Positions 9,725 through 18,131 of a stretch of DNA of 64,000 nucleotides are shown piece after piece. The notes beneath the pieces were generated by a model that ran no database searches, had not been told where the DNA came from, and saw only the letters and a program-made list of their open reading frames with translations. The DNA comes from Symsagittifera roscoffensis (Eukaryota > Xenacoelomorpha > Acoela > Convolutidae): contig NC_087062.1 of NCBI RefSeq assembly GCF_963678635.1, forward strand, positions 14,931,789 through 14,995,788, written 5' to 3'. Numbering within the stretch: position 1 is the first letter of the stretch; each line of letters opens with the position of its first letter. The position numbers were made by a program, and so were the translations under genes.

Positions 9725-9910
9725 CCTCTGATTGGATACAACAACTTGAACAAAAATGGACATTTTTGTGATTGGAAACGACAATGTGTAAAATGGAGCT
9801 TTGTTTCCAATTGGACACGAGTTTTCTATAAGAATTCCATAAAAAGAAACTAAAATCTGATTGGACACGACTACAATCCAAATAAGGAAAATTCATTCTG
9901 ATTGGTTAAA
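9725..9910 (+). promoter_or_regulatory. Array of five inverted CCAAT boxes
   Basis: ATTGG cores, four as GATTGG and one as AATTGG, occur at 9730, 9770, 9809, 9859 and 9900, that is every 39-50 bp. They precede a pyrimidine-rich stretch (from ~9932) and the ORFs at 10030-10596. CCAAT boxes bind NF-Y in animals, and regular multi-box arrays are typical of strong promoters. The motifs are direct observation; the promoter role is inferred. Confidence 0.55.
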
Positions 9911-10230
9911 CCCACACATTCCAGTTGAAGGTACCCCTCTCTCTTAACTAAAAATCATTTTATTTTCAACTTAACTACCATCAACTACCTCCTCTCTTAG
10001 CTCTAAATACAATAATTTCAACATAACTATTGGCAACTTTCTCCCTCTCAACTGTAAATCTTGTTTTTAATCATTTACTCAACGTATTGCTCAAAATGAT
10101 CTTCTCAGTACAAAACAACAACCTTATGTTCTCGGTGGAATTTTCGGCTGATTTAGTACAAATCCAAGTGCGAGAAACAGTTTGTGAAGTTTTTCTGGCA
10201 CGAATGGACATCCCAATCTAAGTCTGGCAT

Positions 10231-10596
10231 ATGGTGGAGGTGATGCGCAGGGATTTCAACGAACATCATATAACGCAAGTACCTCCTACAGAGAATCAAC
10301 TTGGAGAAAAGCAAATGATGGAGGAAGTGGCCGAACATGTGGGAATGAACTACCCCGAAATTCCTGACTCTAGATATGTAGCCCAACCATTCGACGATTT
10401 CCTCTTTCCTTGGGAAGAGGGATCTGTGGACAACCCAATTACCATCGAAGAGGATGAGGGGTTCTCTGAGCCAAGAACTCCAGTCAGCGAACCACCAAGA
10501 CAGCCACCAGTGATGGAGGCAAGACCAGCTTTGCGCTCCATTGAGAACTTGCAAAATTTTGAGAACTCAGCTGCTCGACAGCTCTTTGATTTGTAA
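10231..10596 (+). CDS. Unknown acidic, proline-rich protein (121 aa)
   Basis: The ORF starts at ATG 10231. It is acidic in the middle (EEGSVDNPITIEEDEGF) and Pro-rich after that (EPRTPVSEPPRQPP), and probably disordered. I recognise no domain. It follows the CCAAT array and ends just before an 800-bp AT-rich non-coding stretch. A short ORF upstream (from ATG 10096 to 10221) in another frame may be a leader or an unrelated reading. The product could be a regulator with an activation-like region, but that is a guess. Confidence 0.45.
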   Translation: MVEVMRRDFNEHHITQVPPTENQLGEKQMMEEVAEHVGMNYPEIPDSRYVAQPFDDFLFPWEEGSVDNPITIEEDEGFSEPRTPVSEPPRQPPVMEARPALRSIENLQNFENSAARQLFDL

Positions 10597-11421
10597 ATAA
10601 ATTGGTTACTGTCTTGTGCTTTGTAATTTAATTTCTTTGTATCTAGTAAAATTATTTTCAAGAGATAGGAACAAAGAGATCATAGAAAAGTTTATTAAGA
10701 AATTTCAATGGTAAAAATTTGTTAAAAATGAAACTAATTATGCATCTGGTAAATACTTTTATAGAATTTTGTTAGAAAGATGGTAAAAAAATTAGACCAA
10801 TTTTTGCAAGCATGTTAAAAACTTTACATTAATTTTTGATCCATGCAAAGCTTTTCATAATTTTTTTACACACTTGTTGAAAAAATCAAAGAAAATCTCG
10901 CAAATTAAGAAAAATTTCATTAAATATTTTCGCATTTTAAGAAAACTGAAAGAGGATTTTCTTACACATTTAATAATTAAAGAAAATGAAAATCTTTGTT
11001 TTACTTTTGATCATAAAAAAATCTCTTTTTTGCATGTATATTAATCAAAAAAATTGGAAAAACAATGTATTAAGATAGGGAATAGTACTCAAAGTCAGCA
11101 ATTATGAAAAATTTTTAGCATTATTTTAACAAGTTTTTTATAATAAAATTTTGCAGTTTTTGCATATGAATAAGAAAAAATAAGTTAGATTTTTGCATTT
11201 GTTTTCAAAAAAAACACGAAAAAACTTGCATCTAACACAAAAATTTGTTGAAAATTTTTGCACACTTGTTGAAAAAACCAAAACAGTTTTTGCATCTTGT
11301 AAAAAAGTTTAATTAAATTTTTGCAAACGTGTTGAAAAAATCAAACCAAAATTAGCATCTTGCCAAAAAAACTCTTGATTTAAATAAAAACAATTTTGAC
11401 AAGACTTTTATTAACAAATAT
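10597..11421. other. AT-rich non-coding stretch with an internal copy of the TIR motif
   Basis: I see no coding sequence here. The region has many variants of TTTTTGCA...TGTTGAAAAAA...CAAA, which look like degenerate short tandem repeats. At 11063-11084 it holds AATGTATTAAGATAGGGAAT, identical over 20 bp to the innermost of three such motifs in the TIR (3582 onward). It lies between genes read outward on both sides, so it could be a replication or transcription-end region. Confidence 0.5.
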
Positions 11422-11892
11422 TCAATTATTAAGAGAAAAATTGATACGCTCACTATTTACGGTACCAAAACCATCAATAAAACAATCAACAATTTTCAAC
11501 AAGTCAGTCTCATACTTTGAGTTTTGGACTTTTCGAATCCTTTCCAAAAAAGCTGATCCAAGAGTCTGAGTGGACGCAAGCTTCTGAGCAGAACTGAGAT
11601 AATGTCTCTTGAATTTTTTTCGCAGCAGTCGTTTCTTTGCAACACTTGGTAATTTTTCCGGTATTCTACATTTCAAGTTGTGTTCGACTGCACGATTCAA
11701 TTGATTGAAAACTTCACCTCTTGATGAAATAATATTGAAATAAAATCTGTATTTGTATAAAGTATATATACAGTCAACAATTTGATAAGTGAAATGATAT
11801 TTATCTAATCTTTGCAAAATCTGATTGAGCGATGATCCGATTAATACTAAGTGAAGTAATTTTCCACAGGGCAGAATGATGAATGGTTAGAT
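11422..11892 (-). CDS. Unknown basic Polinton protein
   Basis: The minus-strand frame is open from 11892 to the stop at 11422 (~157 codons) but has no ATG near its start; the first candidate start is TTG at 11817. Content: a hydrophobic and aromatic first half (VDCIYTLYKYRFYFNII), then a basic segment (KKRLLRKKFKRHY) and a neutral C-terminus. No family is recognised. The lack of an ATG suggests an upstream exon, a frame break, or a decayed gene. It is one of only two minus-strand coding regions in the element. Confidence 0.4.
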
Positions 11893-12084
11893 ACACAGTA
11901 GTCTTGGGTAACAATAAATTTTTCATAAAAATTTTCTGAGACAGAGATAAAAAGAGATTTTGCATTGTAGTCCGAATAAAAAGAGGGATATGCTTGACAC
12001 ATAGCAGATGCCATCACCGATTACTTGTTGAAAATTAATTTTATCTATATTGAATTGCTTATATAGTAGTTCCATCACCTACGC

Positions 12085-12150
12085 AATGTCCATATTTGGA
12101 TCATCACCTACTCATTATTCCATATAAGGTAAAATACCTTATATGGATTG
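12085..12150. promoter_or_regulatory. Three CArG boxes, two forming a perfect palindrome
   Basis: CCATATTTGG lies at 12090-12099. CCATATAAGG (12120-12129) and CCTTATATGG (12137-12146) sit in a 12-bp perfect inverted repeat with a 3-nt AAA loop (12120-12146). All fit CC(A/T)6GG. CCTACGCAAT precedes the first box, as in the 60-bp array at 8641-8880, so this is a second copy of the same composite module. It lies ~105 bp upstream of the ATG at 12252 and likely drives that gene. SRF binding is inferred. Confidence 0.65.
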
Positions 12151-12251
12151 TACAGTGAGTCATCTAGATTTCGTAATTTCTATAAATTTACAAATATCAT
12201 TATTTTGAAATATCTACTACTGATTAGTTGGTTCTGAATCTTAAATCAAAA

Positions 12252-12791
12252 ATGTATTCACGAAAAGATATCCTTCCCAACTATATTGCATTTGCTAAGA
12301 ACCAAAAAAGGATTGGGAGATTTTCTTGGTCCCAAAAACCCTACAACGGAAAAATTTACTTTGAACCTTGCTTCCAATTGCTAAAGAAAAATGAATCTGG
12401 ACAATTCGAAAAAACCCAGCAAGTCTATCTTGGTGAAAAAGAAGGGGAAAGGATATCAGCAATAAGGAATACTGTTATTCACGATGCTGAAAACCTTGGA
12501 CTCGTTCCTGTATTGGAACCCTATTCTGACAAAGACTCAACCATGGAGCAGGAACTTGCGAACTGTCATGCGGTGTATGACGTAGCAACATACAAGAAGA
12601 GAAGGGTTTGTGTCACAATCAAGAAGTACAGTGTGAACAAGCCACCCTACATTCAGATTCGACTCTTCACTGCAAAGGAGAACGAAGTCTTGAAGCAAGT
12701 TGCCTATGTCAACTATACTTTGAACGAATTCAAAGAACTTGCCCAAGTCTTGGGAGATTTTATGTTTGTTGAGAACTGTAATGTTCAATAA
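12252..12791 (+). CDS. Possible PC4-like ssDNA-binding protein 1
   Basis: 179 aa from ATG 12252; the frame is open further upstream but without an ATG. It has two similar halves of beta-strand character. The second (from KKRRVCVTIKKY to FKELAQVLGDF) reads like a PC4 fold: a basic strand, an IQIRLF strand, then a final helix with the ELxxLxxxx pattern. PC4-like proteins bind single-stranded DNA and occur in several large DNA viruses. The similarity is to the pattern only, and no conserved signature proves it. The next gene downstream has a related pattern, which suggests a paired family. It is preceded by CArG boxes. Confidence 0.5.
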   Translation: MYSRKDILPNYIAFAKNQKRIGRFSWSQKPYNGKIYFEPCFQLLKKNESGQFEKTQQVYLGEKEGERISAIRNTVIHDAENLGLVPVLEPYSDKDSTMEQELANCHAVYDVATYKKRRVCVTIKKYSVNKPPYIQIRLFTAKENEVLKQVAYVNYTLNEFKELAQVLGDFMFVENCNVQ

Positions 12792-12985
12792 TTTTGTTGT
12801 TGAGTGATGTTATTATAGTAATGTAATTCAAATATTCATCTTCTTGAATCATTTTTTAAAACTTCTTTAAGCTGAGCAGTATGAGTTGGAACATTTTTTT
12901 TTCAAGAAATCTTGTTTTAAAGCTTCAAAATAAATTGGGACTTTTTCATATCGACAAGAAAAGTCCCAGAAATTTTCACTAACAG

Positions 12986-13437
12986 TTTTGGAATCTCAAA
13001 ATTTACCAAAATTGCAAGATTTGGATACAGAATCACAAATTTCTCAATTTGAGTGGACTTTGCATAATGGAAGACGAAAATTTTTTCTAAGTTATCGTTC
13101 AGATATTAAAAAAATAGATCTTATAGAGTATCGTAGAAAAGGAAACACTTGGAAGAACAATCAGAATTTTCAGTTGGAAAAAAAAGAGTATGATAATTTG
13201 GTTGATTTTATCCCCTCAGTTTTGTCTTATGTAGAAACATTCAAAAAAATTTGTATCATTAGTGACGAATGCACTGTAGAAAATGAACGTTCAGAATTTC
13301 TCAGAATGAAGTTCTCATTGAATGAAGTTCTCAGAAATTTTAATTTGATAAAGCATGACTTTTCATCAAATACAAAAAGAAAAAATTACTTTCTTTGTAC
13401 CTGTACTGTTTTGGACCCAAACATAAATTTGAAAGAA
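12986..13437 (+). CDS. Possible PC4-like protein 2, reading into the next gene
   Basis: The frame opens just after TTTTCACTAACAG (12973-12985), a good branch point plus 3' splice site, and has no ATG nearby, so a short upstream exon is likely. The N-terminal half (FEWTLHNGRRKFFLSYRSD...LVDFIPSVLSYV) repeats the PC4-like pattern seen in the preceding gene. The frame then runs without a stop into the small conserved protein at 13438-13707. This read-through may be natural or a chance frame match. The left edge of the large tandem duplication (13393) lies inside this ORF. Confidence 0.45.
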
Positions 13438-13707
13438 ATGGACCAAAAATTTCCTTTTGGGGGTCTAATTGGATACGGAAATTCTTGTATGGATTATTTT
13501 TTTGCAAATTCAAAAATTTTCAGACTTCATGCAATTTTACATGATGCAGCTGGATCTGTGAATTCTACTACTTATAAGGGACCTGGTTATTGTTATGTTT
13601 TACCTAGATTTCCAAGTTCTTGTTTTCTTGGTCACGTGACTGGATTAATCTTTTGTTTATATGTTAAAATTTTTGCTTCATCAGTATATGCATTGTTCGA
13701 TTGTTAG
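13438..13707 (+). CDS. Small conserved Polinton protein, copy A (89 aa)
   Basis: ATG at 13438. It has a GGLIGYGNSCMDYFF start, then KIFRLHAILHDAAG, GPGYCYVLPRFPSSC and FLGHVTGLIFC. This set of His, Cys and Gly residues recurs, as I recall, in invertebrate Polinton-associated ORFs, and no function is known to me. Copy B at 18025-18294 is identical in protein. A hydrophobic C-terminal stretch (GLIFCLYVKIFASSVYALF) could be membrane-associated. Confidence 0.55.
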   Translation: MDQKFPFGGLIGYGNSCMDYFFANSKIFRLHAILHDAAGSVNSTTYKGPGYCYVLPRFPSSCFLGHVTGLIFCLYVKIFASSVYALFDC

Positions 13708-13746
13708 TTATTCTAACAAAAATTTTCAGCGAAAACAGTTACCATC

Positions 13747-14217
13747 ATGAGTCTAGTTGTTTTGGATATTGAGTGTATTGAAAACAAAATAGTTAATGAG
13801 TTAGGAGTTTATCAAAATGGACAAACTGTGGGATATTCCTTTCTTCCTCCCAAAAAATTCAAAGCTACATCTCAGTCTGCTTGGTGTACGAAGCATCTTC
13901 ATGGAATCAATTGGAACAGTGGTCATGGAAAATATACTGAGCTTGAAAAAATATTGAAAAAACTAAAAGCTCCAGAAACTGAGTTTTTTGCAAAAGGTTA
14001 TGAAAATTGTAAAATTCTGTCAGAAATTTTGGAAACAAAGTTTACAAACTTGGATGACTACGCATGTCCAAAAGTTCAGAATTTGATTTTCAAAGATGAA
14101 GAATATGATTGGAGGTGTAGCAACTACCCCTTTCGTCATGCAAATACTCTTCACTGTGCAGAAAGAAAAGCATTTGCATACGGAACATGGACTCGATGTT
14201 TTTTTAATAAATTGTAA
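13747..14217 (+). CDS. DEDD exonuclease-like Polinton protein, copy A (156 aa)
   Basis: ATG at 13747. The protein begins SLVVLDIECIENK, where D-I-E fits motif I of DEDD-type 3'-5' exonucleases. It then has PPKKFKATSQSAWCTKHLHG, AKGYENCKIL, LDDYACPKVQNL and a C-terminal HCAERKA. The last His could match the DEDDh pattern, but the closing Asp is not at the classical spacing, so an active nuclease is unproven. I recall similar proteins in other invertebrate Polintons. It is intact here; copy B carries a one-base insertion in a T-run and is broken. Confidence 0.6.
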   Translation: MSLVVLDIECIENKIVNELGVYQNGQTVGYSFLPPKKFKATSQSAWCTKHLHGINWNSGHGKYTELEKILKKLKAPETEFFAKGYENCKILSEILETKFTNLDDYACPKVQNLIFKDEEYDWRCSNYPFRHANTLHCAERKAFAYGTWTRCFFNKL

Positions 14218-14297
14218 ATTACCTTAATAATTTTGTATTATTGTGTTTTTGAAACTTAAATGTTAGTCATTATCAATTTTTTCATTCCAGAGTTGAG

Positions 14298-14561
14298 ATG
14301 GGTGATGAATGTGACAAGCAATTAAATTTAGGAAATTTTGTTTTTGATGAGGAGAATCATGAACGAAAATCTTGGAAGTTTTTTGGACGTACGTGTAATA
14401 GATCTCTTTTAGTGTTTATGTGCCAATTTTTTGTCATAGTTTTAATACTAGCATGTGCAATCGTTCGAATAATGATTTCCACTACATGTGAAGAAACAAC
14501 TGGTTGGGTAGCAATTTTATCAAGTACAGTCGGTTATATTTTACCTTCTCCAAAGCTATGA
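14298..14561 (+). CDS. Small membrane protein, copy A (87 aa)
   Basis: ATG at 14298, just after a candidate 3' splice site (TTCATTCCAG). It has a hydrophilic N-terminus, a strong transmembrane segment (LLVFMCQFFVIVLILACAIV), then TTCEETTGWVAILSSTVGYILPSPKL, a second hydrophobic stretch ending in a PSP motif. I recall this C-terminal pattern from other Polinton small ORFs. The stop overlaps the ATPase start (ATGA), a tight arrangement typical of these elements. Copy B differs by one residue (G to V). Confidence 0.65.
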   Translation: MGDECDKQLNLGNFVFDEENHERKSWKFFGRTCNRSLLVFMCQFFVIVLILACAIVRIMISTTCEETTGWVAILSSTVGYILPSPKL

Positions 14562-15422
14562 ATAAAATAATTTCTAACAAAGAACGAGTTTTTATTTCGC
14601 TAGTTGGACCGAGTGGATCTGGAAAATCACATCTTATTTTTGAGTGGTTAAAAATTGGTACATTTCAACCAAAGTTTGACAAAACTTTTTATTTTTATCA
14701 ACATTATCAACCTCTTTATGGACAAATGCAAAAAAAAACCTTAAGTGTATCCAAGGAGTTGACTTTGAACTGATTGAAAACCTTCCCAATAATGGAACAA
14801 AATACCTGTTAAGATTTGATGATTCTTGTGAAAAATTTCAAATTCTAAGCAGTTTGTAAAAGTTGCTACTGCTGGAAGACACAGGGGACTGAATACAATA
14901 TATATTAAGCATAACTTGTTTCATCAAAGCAAATTGGGAAGAGATGTTGAGTTACAAAATACACATATAGTCCTTTTCAAGTCACCGAGAGATGTTTTAC
15001 AAATCAAAGCATTAAGTCAACAACTAGGTCTAGGATCACAATTGAAAGAGTGGTATCAAGATGCAACATCTACTCCTTATGGTCATTTACTCATTCATTT
15101 AACTCCAAAAACAGTTGATTCGCTAAGATATTGCACAAACAGTGGTTCAGTTCAATCAAAATTTTATCTACCAGCAGGAACAGAAACTAAGTTTTTGGAC
15201 GATGAGCATACAATACGTCTCTATACTCCCAATATTCCAAACAATTTCCCAAAAACTTCAAAAACAATTCATCCTCCATTGTCCAAAAAGTTTCATTCAA
15301 TTCCTCAGCGAATGTCTAGTAAACTTACTACGAGGCGAGCTAAAGGATCTTCGAAAAGTAGACGTAGTAAAATATCGACGAGAAATATCAGAACTCACAC
15401 GAAGAAGAACTTCACTGCATAA
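14558..15422 (+). pseudogene. FtsK/HerA-like packaging ATPase, copy A (frame-broken)
   Basis: It begins at ATG 14558, overlapping the upstream stop. The Walker A motif GPSGSGKS lies at residues 17-24. A hydrophobic strand ending in acidic residues (YLLRFDDSCE) fits Walker B, and QNTHIVLFKSPRD fits the sensor-like motif of A32/FtsK-type genome-packaging ATPases. In this copy two one-base differences from copy B (near 14728 in an A-run and near 14831) break the frame. The stretch from 14916 is open again to 15422. Its product would pump DNA into capsids. Copy B is broken at another place, so neither copy is intact as written. Confidence 0.8.
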
Positions 15423-15504
15423 AAGGAGAACTATTTTGAGCTCACCAAAAGGCTTACAATTAATATCTGTTTTCACTCCTTTTGTCATTAAACGATTGAC
15501 GTAG
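15202..15504 (+). CDS. Conserved small basic Polinton protein, copy A
   Basis: This frame overlaps the 3' part of the ATPase frame and is open from before 15142. The first ATG is at 15202, giving 100 aa. The part from FIQFLSECLVNLLRGEL through RREISELTRRRTSLHKRR to ILSSPKGLQLISV follows a pattern I associate with a small protein present in nearly all Polintons: an N-terminal helix with a Cys, a basic middle with Ser-x-x-x-Lys-Arg, then a Gly-containing hydrophobic end. The function is unknown. The stop is one base before the next ATG (15506). The overlap with ATPase codons means the C-terminal tail of one frame may be artificial. Confidence 0.55.
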   Translation: MSIQYVSILPIFQTISQKLQKQFILHCPKSFIQFLSECLVNLLRGELKDLRKVDVVKYRREISELTRRRTSLHKRRTILSSPKGLQLISVFTPFVIKRLT

Positions 15505-15505
15505 T

Positions 15506-15916
15506 ATGGATCAGTTTGTTCTAATTCCTTACTCAATTTATCAATCACAAAGCACACTTCCAAAAAAACCAAAATTGGAACAAAAGCAAGAAAAAGAGGA
15601 GATTGTACCAAAAAATTTTGATTCGATTTACAGTGCTGTAAATGCAAAGTTGAAAACGAGTAACAATAAGCACCTTATTGATTTAATTTTGAACTCTCCT
15701 AGAATTAGACTAAGTCAGTCAGAAAATATCATATTAGATAATCGAGACACAAAAGAATCAATTGTAGACTTTGTGTGTGCACTAAAACGAAAAAATACCG
15801 ACTTTCCCGATATTTATTTTACCATTTTGGAAGCAACTCAAATTCCACCTAAACTTGTTGCCAACAAGAATGCCAAAGCGAAAGACAGAGGAACTTGGAT
15901 CCCTTTCAAAATCTGA
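15506..15916 (+). CDS. Conserved Polinton protein of unknown function, copy A (136 aa)
   Basis: ATG at 15506. It begins MDQFVLIPYSIYQ, continues through an acidic linker (KQEKEEIVPKNFD), a helix (LIDLILNSP) and a region with IILDN...SIVDFVCALKRK. The order (hydrophobic PY start, helix, IxWN/IxLDN-like strand, then a SNIxDL-like helix) is one I have seen in other invertebrate Polintons just before the integrase. Its last 47 bp overlap the integrase start at 15870. Copy B (20095-20505) has the same protein sequence. Confidence 0.6.
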   Translation: MDQFVLIPYSIYQSQSTLPKKPKLEQKQEKEEIVPKNFDSIYSAVNAKLKTSNNKHLIDLILNSPRIRLSQSENIILDNRDTKESIVDFVCALKRKNTDFPDIYFTILEATQIPPKLVANKNAKAKDRGTWIPFKI

Positions 15917-16811
15917 AAAGGTAAGTCTGAACAGAATGTATTCTAGGGGTAGAGCTGCGTACGGTTCTGTGCGAAACTTGAGTAAAGCAAGCGGATTGTC
16001 AAAAAAAAAGTAGAACAGTTTTTACAAACCAAGACATCGTATACAAAATTTGGTCCCCCAATCAGACGTTTTCGAAGGCTTCAAGCATTTTCAAAATATA
16101 TAAATGAAATTTGGTGTATGGATTTGGCATTTGTGGACAAACTAGCGAGTCAAAACAAGGGAGTCAAATATTTATTGGTTGCTGTTGATGTTTTTTTTGC
16201 GATTTGTCAGAGTTCAAACAATGAAAACTAAATATGCCAAAGACACTTTGCAAGCTTTCAAAAAAATGATTTCTCGAAAAAACACTCCTGAAAAGCTTTG
16301 GGTTGATAAAGGAACGGAATATGGAGGAATTTTCAAAAAAATTTTCAAGGAAAAAAGCATTGAAGTTTACTCAACCATGAGTGAAACAAAAGCTGCATTT
16401 GCAGAGAGAGCCATTCAATCATTAAAACACATTATTTACTGCTACATAGAAGATCATGGTGAAAAATTCATTAACAAGTTGCCGCAATTTGTGTCTACAA
16501 TGAATTGTCGCATCAATAGATCTATTGGGAAATCACCTAGAGGTGTCAAGAACACTGATTTCCTCTCAATTTTTTGCAATAAACCTCTAACAAGGTATAA
16601 GAAACTAAAATTCAAAGTTGGAGACATAGTGAGAATTTCAAAGAATGATATTCCGTTCCGAAAAGGATATAAACCACAATTTACAGATGAAATTTTTGAA
16701 ATTTCGGCAGTCTCTACAAAAAAGCCTCCAACATACATCATCAAAGATCTCGACAAAGGGGAAATTCTTGGAAAATTTTATGAAAAAGAGCTTAGAAAAT
16801 GTTCTGATTGA
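15870..16811 (+). pseudogene. Retroviral-type (DDE) integrase, copy A, frame-broken
   Basis: The likely start is ATG 15870. The N-terminal part is basic with RGRAAYGSVRNLSKAS. The catalytic core shows the first Asp in WCMDLAFVDK, the second in LWVDKGTEYGG and the Glu in AAFAERAIQSLK, so the DDE triad is present. The C-terminal domain (KFKVGDIVRISK...IKDLDKGEILGKFYEKEL) is SH3/chromo-like. The frame breaks at an A-run near 16010 and a T-run at 16191-16198. The downstream open part runs from 16179 to 16811. Integrase joins the element ends to target DNA with 6-bp duplications, consistent with CCTGCT here. Confidence 0.88.
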
Positions 16812-16853
16812 AGGTAAATCATTTTTAAACTAAATTTTTACCGATCAGTTGTC

Positions 16854-17672
16854 ATGGATTTTTTCACTATTGAGTTGATTTCCAACGCTTCTTTTAATTG
16901 TTATCCGAATAATAGTCTTAGTTCTTTTACAAATTTTCTACCTGAACAAATACATTTGAAAGGAGAATGGGAGGTTGCTATTTCAGAAATATCATACCCT
17001 TCTTTGTACCAAAATGTTACAGAGGGAAAGTTTACATTCTTAGATGGAAGAGAAAGTTCTGAGGAGAAAAGAAAGATTGTACTGATGAACATTGAACCAG
17101 GATTGTACCCAAGTATTGTTGATATAGTTGTAGCCATGAACAACAAAACTCGAGAACGTCTAGGAGCTCAAGTTTTTGAATATAACGGAATCTATGTATC
17201 AGTAGATAAAATTACACAAAAAGTTGCTGTTCATTTACCTGAGAGTCAATCAGTGTTTATAATTCAGAGTGCTGATTTGAGCCACATTTTTAGTTGTGAT
17301 TTAGAACAAAATCAAACAGGGGTTATAATGGAAGGAAAAGGTCCACATTATCCTCAGTATTCTTACGACATTATAAGAATACATTCCCTAATGATATACA
17401 GTGATATTATAGAATATAACATAGTTGGTGATACAAAAACTCCCTTATTGCGTTGTATTCCATTTATCTCCAAAGTGAAGAGTGGAGATATAATTTCTAC
17501 AGGACAGTACATGAATTATCAATCCTTTACAAATTTACAGTTTAAAAAGCTGTTGAAAAATTCTTTCCAGAGTATCAAGATAGAACTAAGAGATAGTACA
17601 GGCGAAAAAATTCCTTTTGTTGTTCTCTTGTTGTTCTCGAGTTGTTCTCTTGTTCCGCAAGATTTCGAATAA
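16854..17672 (+). CDS. Polinton penton (minor capsid) protein, copy A (272 aa)
   Basis: ATG at 16854. The start (MDFFTIELISNASFNCYPNN, then SLSSFTNFLP) followed by EWEVAISEISYPSLYQNV is characteristic of the single jelly-roll penton protein of Polintons. The middle has the HYPQYSYDIIRIHSLMIYSD strand pair and VGDTKTPLLRCIPF, also typical. The end reads FVVLLLFSSC over a TTGTTCTC-type repeat (17619-17652) rather than the usual final beta strand, so the C-terminus may be altered by repeat expansion. Both copies share this. It caps the capsid vertices. Confidence 0.85.
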   Translation: MDFFTIELISNASFNCYPNNSLSSFTNFLPEQIHLKGEWEVAISEISYPSLYQNVTEGKFTFLDGRESSEEKRKIVLMNIEPGLYPSIVDIVVAMNNKTRERLGAQVFEYNGIYVSVDKITQKVAVHLPESQSVFIIQSADLSHIFSCDLEQNQTGVIMEGKGPHYPQYSYDIIRIHSLMIYSDIIEYNIVGDTKTPLLRCIPFISKVKSGDIISTGQYMNYQSFTNLQFKKLLKNSFQSIKIELRDSTGEKIPFVVLLLFSSCSLVPQDFE

Positions 17673-17699
17673 TCATTTTTGATTTAAACTTCATACGAA

Positions 17700-18131
17700 A
17701 TGGTTGCTCAAAAATCAGCTGATTTCCCTATTTTTCGAGGACATGCAAGACAGCGTGGAAGAGGTTTTGGAGCTCTTGCGCAAACTCTTGGGAGAACTGC
17801 AATCCCCTTTATTAAAAAATATATAGTCCCAGCTGCAAAAAGAATTGGGGCAGATTTGTTTGAAATCGCTGCTCCAGAGATTGGGGAAGTTGTTAGTGGA
17901 CGTAAAAAACTCAAAACATTTGCAAAAGATGTGGGAACAAAAACAGTTCGGAAACAATTGGGAGGTGGAAAAAAGAAATCTTTGTACCTGTATTGTTTTG
18001 GACCCAAACATAAATTTGAAAGAAATGGACCAAAAATTTCCTTTTGGGGGTCTAATTGGATACGGAAATTCTTGTATGGATTATTTTTTTGCAAATTCAA
18101 AAATTTTCAGACTTCATGCAATTTTACATGA
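17700..18131 (+). CDS. Basic core/pVI-like protein, copy A (3' end replaced by the duplication joint)
   Basis: The first ~93 residues equal copy B with one substitution: FRGHARQRGRGFGALAQTLG, then an amphipathic helix (AIPFIKKYIVPAAKRIGADL) and GRKK...VGTKTVRKQLGGGKKK. Such small basic, Gly/Arg-containing proteins sit beside the capsid genes in Polintons and are compared with adenovirus pVI/pX. After KKKS the frame enters unit B of the duplication at 17981 and reads about 50 aberrant residues. This copy has therefore lost its real C-terminus; the complete one is at 22291-22665. Confidence 0.75.
   Translation: MVAQKSADFPIFRGHARQRGRGFGALAQTLGRTAIPFIKKYIVPAAKRIGADLFEIAAPEIGEVVSGRKKLKTFAKDVGTKTVRKQLGGGKKKSLYLYCFGPKHKFERNGPKISFWGSNWIRKFLYGLFFCKFKNFQTSCNFT

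Larger units (their letters stand above)
13393..17980 (+). repeat. Tandem duplication inside the Polinton, unit A (4588 bp)
   Basis: Unit A is followed directly by unit B (17981-22570) with only scattered substitutions and one-base indels. The junction has microhomology TCT: the left flank of A, the A/B joint and the right end of B share it. The unit spans the end of the PC4-like ORF through most of the core-protein gene. Offsets between matching genes are 4587-4591 bp. The near identity means a recent event within this element or its immediate parent. Confidence 0.95.

Noticed and set aside
15297-15647. Minus-strand frame opposite the small basic protein (also 19886-20236)
   Set aside because: Shadow of two plus-strand genes with recognisable patterns.
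17708-18100. Minus-strand open frames over the core-protein gene (and the same at 22299-22676)
   Set aside because: They are mirror readings of a Gly/Arg/Lys-rich gene; no homology or start context.
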